Made by a program: the position numbers and the translations under genes | From: RGIG4034 sp045628945 | GTDB taxonomy: Bacteria; Bacillota; Clostridia; Lachnospirales; Lachnospiraceae | Assembly: GCA_045628945.1 (NCBI GenBank) | Contig: JAZQQG010000005.1 | Location: forward strand, 1 to 64,000 | Length of the DNA: 64,000 bases | Direction: 5' to 3' | Notes under the pieces: model-generated | Seen by the model: only the letters and a program-made list of their open reading frames with translations | Told to the model about the DNA's origin: nothing | Database searches by the model: none | Shown: positions 60,246 to 64,000 of the stretch, piece after piece | Position numbering within the stretch: the stretch's first letter is position 1 | Layout of the letters: each line of letters opens with the position of its first letter

Positions 60246-60656
60246 TGTAAAAGCCCGGCGTCGCGGGTATGAAGAATTCCTTGCTTGTTGTACTCGCCTA
60301 GAGGGACTACGTATTCCGGCCCATTTTATTGGTACCGACCACGTCGGCAGAGACTCACATCCGCGGCGCCTGTTTTTACGAACATCCTTTTTTGCTATAG
60401 TATCATCATAAATGCCTTTCGTTGGTTTTCACCGTCATATCGTGTGCCCACCTGGTGGTGCGACTCATTTCTTTATTGTCTGTTATTTATCCTGCTTTTT
60501 TCTTAATGTTCTTCTTTTTCATAATTTTTCTACTGATTCCCTCACCTTAACACCTCAATACTGTCAAGTCACATTATGAAAAGTTCTCCCAGTGCATAGT
60601 ACCATTTTTAGTTGCAATCAAAAAATAAATATAGTATCTTAAAAAAGGAGATTTCT
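60246..60656. other. 410-bp gap without a gene
   Basis: The first 150 bases are GC-rich with short inverted repeats (CCGAC CAC GTCGG around 60335-60350, GGCGCC), the rest very AT-rich with a perfect CCACC T GGTGG palindrome near 60450. No convincing terminator follows murE. Only two tiny minus-strand frames of 11 and 20 codons with weak ribosome binding sites are seen. It may hide an RNA gene or be a remnant of a lost gene. Confidence 0.5.
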
Positions 60657-60917
60657 ATGCCGAATTGGAAAGTTACCGAAGAGAAATTCAAGGCGTTGTG
60701 CTATGGCATTTCATACGCGGACGCCGAAAGTTTACTTAAACATTACGGTTATTCAATTGACACAAAAGGAAAAACCAGCGGTTCGCGCATCCGATTTGTA
60801 TGTGAAGGTCACAACAGTATTCTGTTGCACAAGCCACATCCGCAAAAAGAACTGAAAGATTACGTCATTAAGCAACTGCATGACACCTTTGAACAGGAGG
60901 GATTTTGGAATGAGTAA
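60657..60917 (+). CDS. hicA: HicA-family toxin
   Basis: 86 residues. Double-stranded-RNA-binding-like mRNA interferase. The conserved C-terminal pattern LLHKPHPQKELKDYVIKQL is present, and KTSGSRIRFVCEG replaces the usual SGSHxxF, so the catalytic histidine position is arginine; that form occurs in a subgroup of annotated HicA proteins, but activity is uncertain. AAAGGAG precedes the ATG at 60657. The hicB start overlaps its end by eight bases. Confidence 0.82.
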   Translation: MPNWKVTEEKFKALCYGISYADAESLLKHYGYSIDTKGKTSGSRIRFVCEGHNSILLHKPHPQKELKDYVIKQLHDTFEQEGFWNE

Positions 60918-61248
60918 TACATTAGAATATAAAGGATATGTTGGTAGCATTGAATTTTCTGAGTCCGATTCCATTTTTTACGGAAAAGTGCAAGGAATTC
61001 GGACATTGATTTCCTATGAGGGAGACAGTGCCAGCGAACTGATTGCCGACTTCCGACAAGCTATTGATGATTATCTCTCGCTTTGTCAGTCCCGGGGAAC
61101 CGCACCCGAGCGTGCTTACAAAGGCACCTTCAACATCCGTATTTCTCCGGAGTTACACAAGAGTGCCGCTCTTTACGCCTATTCTCACAAAATATCACTC
61201 AATGCCGTTGTGGAAAATGCGTTATCGAATTATGTTATGCAGGCATAA
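60910..61248 (+). CDS. hicB: HicB-family antitoxin
   Basis: 112 residues. N-terminal partial RNase-H-like HicB fold (LEYKGYVGSIEFSESDSIFYGKVQGI) and a C-terminal ribbon-helix-helix-type DNA-binding part (FNIRISPELHKSAALYAYSHKISLNAVVENALSNYV). Expected to neutralise HicA and repress the operon. CAGGAGG precedes the ATG inside the end of hicA. Closed by the inverted repeat at 61254-61285. Confidence 0.88.
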   Translation: MSNTLEYKGYVGSIEFSESDSIFYGKVQGIRTLISYEGDSASELIADFRQAIDDYLSLCQSRGTAPERAYKGTFNIRISPELHKSAALYAYSHKISLNAVVENALSNYVMQA

Positions 61249-61253
61249 AAACA

Positions 61254-61285
61254 GGCGCGTGAAAATGTTTCGATTTTCACGCGCC
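61254..61285. terminator. Bidirectional terminator between hicAB and the foldase gene
   Basis: A perfect thirteen-pair stem (GGCGCGTGAAAAT and complement, six-base loop). T-rich flank TGTTTTTA on the minus strand is better than TTACTTATTT on the plus strand, so it mainly ends the minus-strand gene. Confidence 0.85.
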
Positions 61286-61321
61286 TTACTTATTTAACCG
61301 GCTAATCTATCTTGTTCTTTT

Positions 61322-62566
61322 TTATTCTGCCTGGGTCTCTTCCGCACCGGCTTCCACCTCAGCATCGGAATCGGCAGCACCAAATACGGCATTCTCACGA
61401 ATCAAACGAAGCACCTTGCTCACCATAACATAGTCACGGAAATCGGTATCGCCGAAGTCGGTCAGGAATTCATTCTTATCCGTGTAACCATAGCTTTCCA
61501 TTGTTATCTGCGCTTCTGCATCCAATGCTTCATCGCTTAAATCAATGCCTTCCTTATCGGCAATGGTCTCTAAGATGAGGTACTGCTTGGCAAAGTTCGT
61601 TGCAACCTCGATAATCTGCTGCTCGAATGCAGGAATATCCATACCGAACATGTAATATACGAAGGTCTCAAGATCTACCTGATAATAGTAGGTTGCATAG
61701 TACTCATAGTAGTTTGCCTGGCTCTGGAAGAAAGAAGCAATCAACTTCTCGGGAGGCGTCTGGCACTCAGAGTTCTCAAGCAGATATGCCACTATCGCAT
61801 CTTCAACCGCCATATCGTAATCGGTCTGTGCATCCTCTTCCAGATAGGTACGCACCTCGTCGATCAAGGCATCCACATTATCATAACCAAGCTCCTTGGC
61901 AACATCCTCGTTTAACTCGGTAGGAACATGAGAACGGGTTGCGGAATCAATCATAACGGTAAAGGTCGCAGTCTTACCGGCAAGTTCCTCATAATAATTC
62001 TGAGGGAATACACAGTCGATTGCCTTGGTCTCGCCGACCTTCATACCAACCATTCCGGCCTCCAGATCGGGAATAAAGCCGTTGGAGCCAAGCTCGGTAT
62101 CCCAGAGCTCACCCTCTTGCGTGCTTCCGCCATCGAACACTTCGCCATCCATGGTACCAACGCAGGTAAAGTACACATAATCTCCTTCTTCGACAACGGT
62201 ACCCTCTGCAAGGTCTTCATCGGTTGCTGCCGAAGGAAGCACATTCAGCTCAATGAAATCGTTCAGTGTCTCCTCCGTGATCTCTTCCTTCACTGCATCA
62301 ATCGGAATTCCCATGTAATCGCACAGAGACGTTACGTACTTCAAAGTATCCTCATCGGCAAGATTGTAATCGGTATCCATCGTTGCATAAGCACAGGTAA
62401 AGCTTGCTCCGGTCGAAGTTGCTTCCTGTCCCTCATTCTCACCCGATACAATCGTTGTATTCGCGTCATTCGTCGCAGGTGCAGCGCTTTTCTTCTTGGT
62501 TCCGCATCCTGCCAACATAGATACACTCATGCATACCACAAGTGCCATAGCAATTCTCTTTTTCAT
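61322..62566 (-). CDS. Surface lipoprotein with FKBP and trigger-factor-like C-terminal regions
   Basis: 414 residues. Lipoprotein signal MKKRIAMALVVCMSVSMLAGCG, then a linker and an N-terminal region; an FKBP-type prolyl isomerase domain (VEEGDYVYFTCVGTMDGEVFD... GFIPDLEAGMVGMKVGE) about 135-230; then a long helical region as in the C-terminal chaperone domain of trigger factor (TPPEKLIASFFQSQANYYEYYA...). It should act outside the membrane as a foldase, instead of or beside PrsA. GGAGG precedes the ATG at 62566; a longer frame is rejected. Acidic C-terminus. Confidence 0.88.
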   Translation of the reverse strand: MKKRIAMALVVCMSVSMLAGCGTKKKSAAPATNDANTTIVSGENEGQEATSTGASFTCAYATMDTDYNLADEDTLKYVTSLCDYMGIPIDAVKEEITEETLNDFIELNVLPSAATDEDLAEGTVVEEGDYVYFTCVGTMDGEVFDGGSTQEGELWDTELGSNGFIPDLEAGMVGMKVGETKAIDCVFPQNYYEELAGKTATFTVMIDSATRSHVPTELNEDVAKELGYDNVDALIDEVRTYLEEDAQTDYDMAVEDAIVAYLLENSECQTPPEKLIASFFQSQANYYEYYATYYYQVDLETFVYYMFGMDIPAFEQQIIEVATNFAKQYLILETIADKEGIDLSDEALDAEAQITMESYGYTDKNEFLTDFGDTDFRDYVMVSKVLRLIRENAVFGAADSDAEVEAGAEETQAE

Positions 62567-62733
62567 TTTTACCTCCGTCCGCATATATCGCGGGCATACT
62601 ATTTTGGCCAAAATCTTTCGTGCGGCAACACGCTCGCCCGGAAAACATCGGCAACACGTCATTTATACCACATTTGGCCACCTATTAAAAGTGAAAAGGA
62701 GCGATTTTACAAAAAAATCACAATTTCCCACCC

Positions 62734-62762
62734 TTGAAACAACCGCGAAAAAATGATACAAT
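62734..62762 (+). promoter_or_regulatory. Promoter of the 160-residue membrane-anchored protein gene
   Basis: TTGAAA (62734-62739), 17 bases, TACAAT (62757-62762), about 48 bases before the ATG. Confidence 0.7.
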
Positions 62763-62810
62763 TCGACTTGCAGTGTTTTCTGCATAAGATTTGTGTCGGA
62801 GGTATAAGAC

Positions 62811-63293
62811 ATGCCATTGCCCGTTACTATTATTTTAATTGTATTAGCCGTATTGTTATTAATTCTCATTGGTTTATATATCCTGGGAAGAAGACTTCAG
62901 AAGAAGCAGAATGCACAGCAGGCTCAGATTGAGCAGTACAAGCAGCAGGTAACCATGCTCGTCATCGACAAGAAAAAGATGAAGATGAAGGAAGCCGGGC
63001 TTCCCGCTCAGGTAATGGAACAGACTCCTAAAATGATGCGGAACTCCAAGCTTCCCATCATTAAGGCAAAGATTGGTCCCCAGATTCTTTCTCTGGTATG
63101 CGATGCGAAGATTTTCGATATGGTACCCGTTAAGAAGGAAGTAAAGGCCACCATCAGCGGTATCTACGTAACCGAGGTGAAGGGTGTTCGCGGTCCTCTT
63201 CCTGTGGTAGAAGGCAAGAAAAAGAAGAAGTCCCGCTACGCGAAGATGATTGACAAGCTTCAGGAGAAGGCAGGCGCTAAGCCCTTAAAGTAA
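62811..63293 (+). CDS. Basic membrane-anchored protein, 160 residues
   Basis: One N-terminal membrane helix (VTIILIVLAVLLLILIGLYIL) followed by a coiled-coil stretch (RRLQKKQNAQQAQIEQYKQQ), a beta-rich part and a lysine-rich tail. Many Lachnospiraceae seem to encode such a protein, but I know no function. GGAGG precedes the ATG. Monocistronic with promoter and terminator; well-biased codons suggest good expression. Confidence 0.75.
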   Translation: MPLPVTIILIVLAVLLLILIGLYILGRRLQKKQNAQQAQIEQYKQQVTMLVIDKKKMKMKEAGLPAQVMEQTPKMMRNSKLPIIKAKIGPQILSLVCDAKIFDMVPVKKEVKATISGIYVTEVKGVRGPLPVVEGKKKKKSRYAKMIDKLQEKAGAKPLK

Positions 63294-63339
63294 TCCGTTC
63301 TTTTTCGGATTTGTCATTTTTGTTTATAATTTTGCATAA

Positions 63340-63374
63340 AAAAAGAAGGTCCCGTGAAGGGCCTTCTTTTTTCT
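63340..63374. terminator. Bidirectional terminator
   Basis: AAGAAGG, inner CCC/GGG, CCTTCTT with T-runs on both sides (TTTTTTC on the plus strand, TTTTTTTATGC on the minus strand). Ends the 160-residue gene and the convergent ATPase gene. Confidence 0.85.
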
Positions 63375-63395
63375 TGTAGTAAAATCTGACTGCCA

Positions 63396-64000
63396 TTATT
63401 CCGCAAGAATATCTGCATAACAGACCAACGTAACATTTCCAAGCTGATGTGCCTGTTCAATACATCCTTTGGTAAATCCGGCTTTTGAAAAAAGATAATA
63501 ATGTTTATTCCGGTGGTGAAACAGCATACTACGATCAACTAATTTTTGCAAAACATCCAAATCAACTTTCTCATTTCTCCACTTGCATTCTGCAAAGATA
63601 GCATTTTCATTGTCCTGCTCTCCAACCAGGTCAATCTCCTCCTGACGCTTGTTGACAGGATCATTTCCCCACCAACGCCCCAGTGACGCAAACTCTACCG
63701 GCATACGTCCTGCAAGAAGTTGGTTCCACAAGTACTGCGCACATATATCTTCAAAAACACGCCCCATATAATCATTCAGTTGTGCCTCAATTCTCCGATA
63801 GACCGGTTCCGTCGCTCCACGCACAATCATTGAATTATTCTCCAGCACAAAGCGATACCAGAATCGAAACATATTATCTTCAATCGAGTAAATAGATTTC
63901 TTTGACTCTTTCTCCCCATATGGCGTTTCTTTTTTTATAATTCCGAGATCGATTAGGCTATTCAAGTATCGTGCGCATACATTCGTATTCTCTCCAACCT
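63396..64000 (-). CDS. DUF234-type AAA ATPase (C-terminal part)
   Basis: The frame is open to the window edge, so the N-terminal ATPase domain lies outside. Visible are the winged-helix end (VCARYLNSLIDLGIIKKE), the segment YSIEDNMFRFWYRFVLENNS and a PD-(D/E)XK-like DUF234 domain with EEIDLVGEQDNENAIFAECKWRNEK, where the D and ExK residues are present. Proteins of this type combine an archaeal-type P-loop ATPase with a nuclease-like domain; role unknown, often linked with mobile or defence genes. The start is not in the window. Confidence 0.85.
   Translation of the reverse strand, partial: VGENTNVCARYLNSLIDLGIIKKETPYGEKESKKSIYSIEDNMFRFWYRFVLENNSMIVRGATEPVYRRIEAQLNDYMGRVFEDICAQYLWNQLLAGRMPVEFASLGRWWGNDPVNKRQEEIDLVGEQDNENAIFAECKWRNEKVDLDVLQKLVDRSMLFHHRNKHYYLFSKAGFTKGCIEQAHQLGNVTLVCYADILAE

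Noticed and set aside
60246..60420. SRP RNA, tmRNA or RNase P RNA
   Set aside because: None of the conserved cores of these RNAs could be found on either strand.

Overview
The window looks like a chromosomal segment of an anaerobic Gram-positive bacterium of the Lachnospiraceae (Clostridia). I infer this from family resemblance, not from a search. The grounds are a Firmicutes-type rpmG-secE-nusG-rplKAJL-rpoBC run, strong GGAGG ribosome binding sites, MBG-repeat surface proteins, DUF4236 and DUF4860 proteins, ATP-type PEP carboxykinase, L-lactate dehydrogenase, a GPH sugar transporter paired with a GH3 glucosidase, and a meso-DAP type MurE. Genus cannot be fixed. No rRNA, tRNA, insertion sequence, prophage or CRISPR array was found.

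Layout. Bases 1-2066: str operon on the minus strand (rpsL, rpsG, truncated fusA) behind a strong promoter. Bases 2097-12693: an accessory block between rpoC and rpsL, two clusters that many Firmicutes keep adjacent. It holds a VanZ-like protein, a 1238-residue MBG-repeat surface protein with a 59-residue membrane partner, a degenerate GGDEF protein, and a plus-strand operon running from an ECF sigma factor and putative anti-sigma through a transglutaminase-like lipoprotein to a GspF/PilC platform protein and four pseudopilin-like proteins. No assembly ATPase, prepilin peptidase or secretin is present. Bases 12785-24450: rpoC, rpoB, rplL, rplJ (with an L10 leader and attenuator), rplA, rplK, nusG, secE, rpmG, all minus. 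Bases 24528-32144: murA, an M23 endopeptidase, a Y-family polymerase, a flavin reductase/coiled-coil/alarmone synthetase operon, a small unknown gene and galE.

Bases 32253-35778: a four-gene minus operon of membrane proteins ending in a hybrid histidine kinase that has lost its phospho-accepting histidines. Bases 35859-45959: metabolism (ilvE, a secreted anchored protein, GH3 glucosidase plus GPH transporter, ldh, an SGNH esterase, pckA). Bases 46146-55448: a nuclease-like protein, a 525-bp repeat-bearing gap, a voltage-gated-type K+ channel with an EAL phosphodiesterase, two uncharacterised proteins, an intact hybrid kinase and another degenerate GGDEF protein. Bases 55522-60245: an AraC regulator divergent from a trans-sulfuration enzyme, then dapF and murE. 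Bases 60657-64000: hicAB, a surface foldase lipoprotein, a basic membrane-anchored protein and a truncated DUF234-type ATPase.

Themes. Cell-wall genes are coherent: dapF makes meso-DAP and murE has the meso-DAP signature, with murA and the M23 enzyme nearby. Second-messenger signalling is prominent: one intact EAL domain, three degenerate GGDEF domains and a small alarmone synthetase. Regulatory DNA is readable in several places, notably overlapping divergent promoters with 21-bp-spaced direct repeats beside the AraC gene, a promoter that fits a leaderless start of the polymerase gene, and an interleaved terminator/promoter between murA and rpmG.
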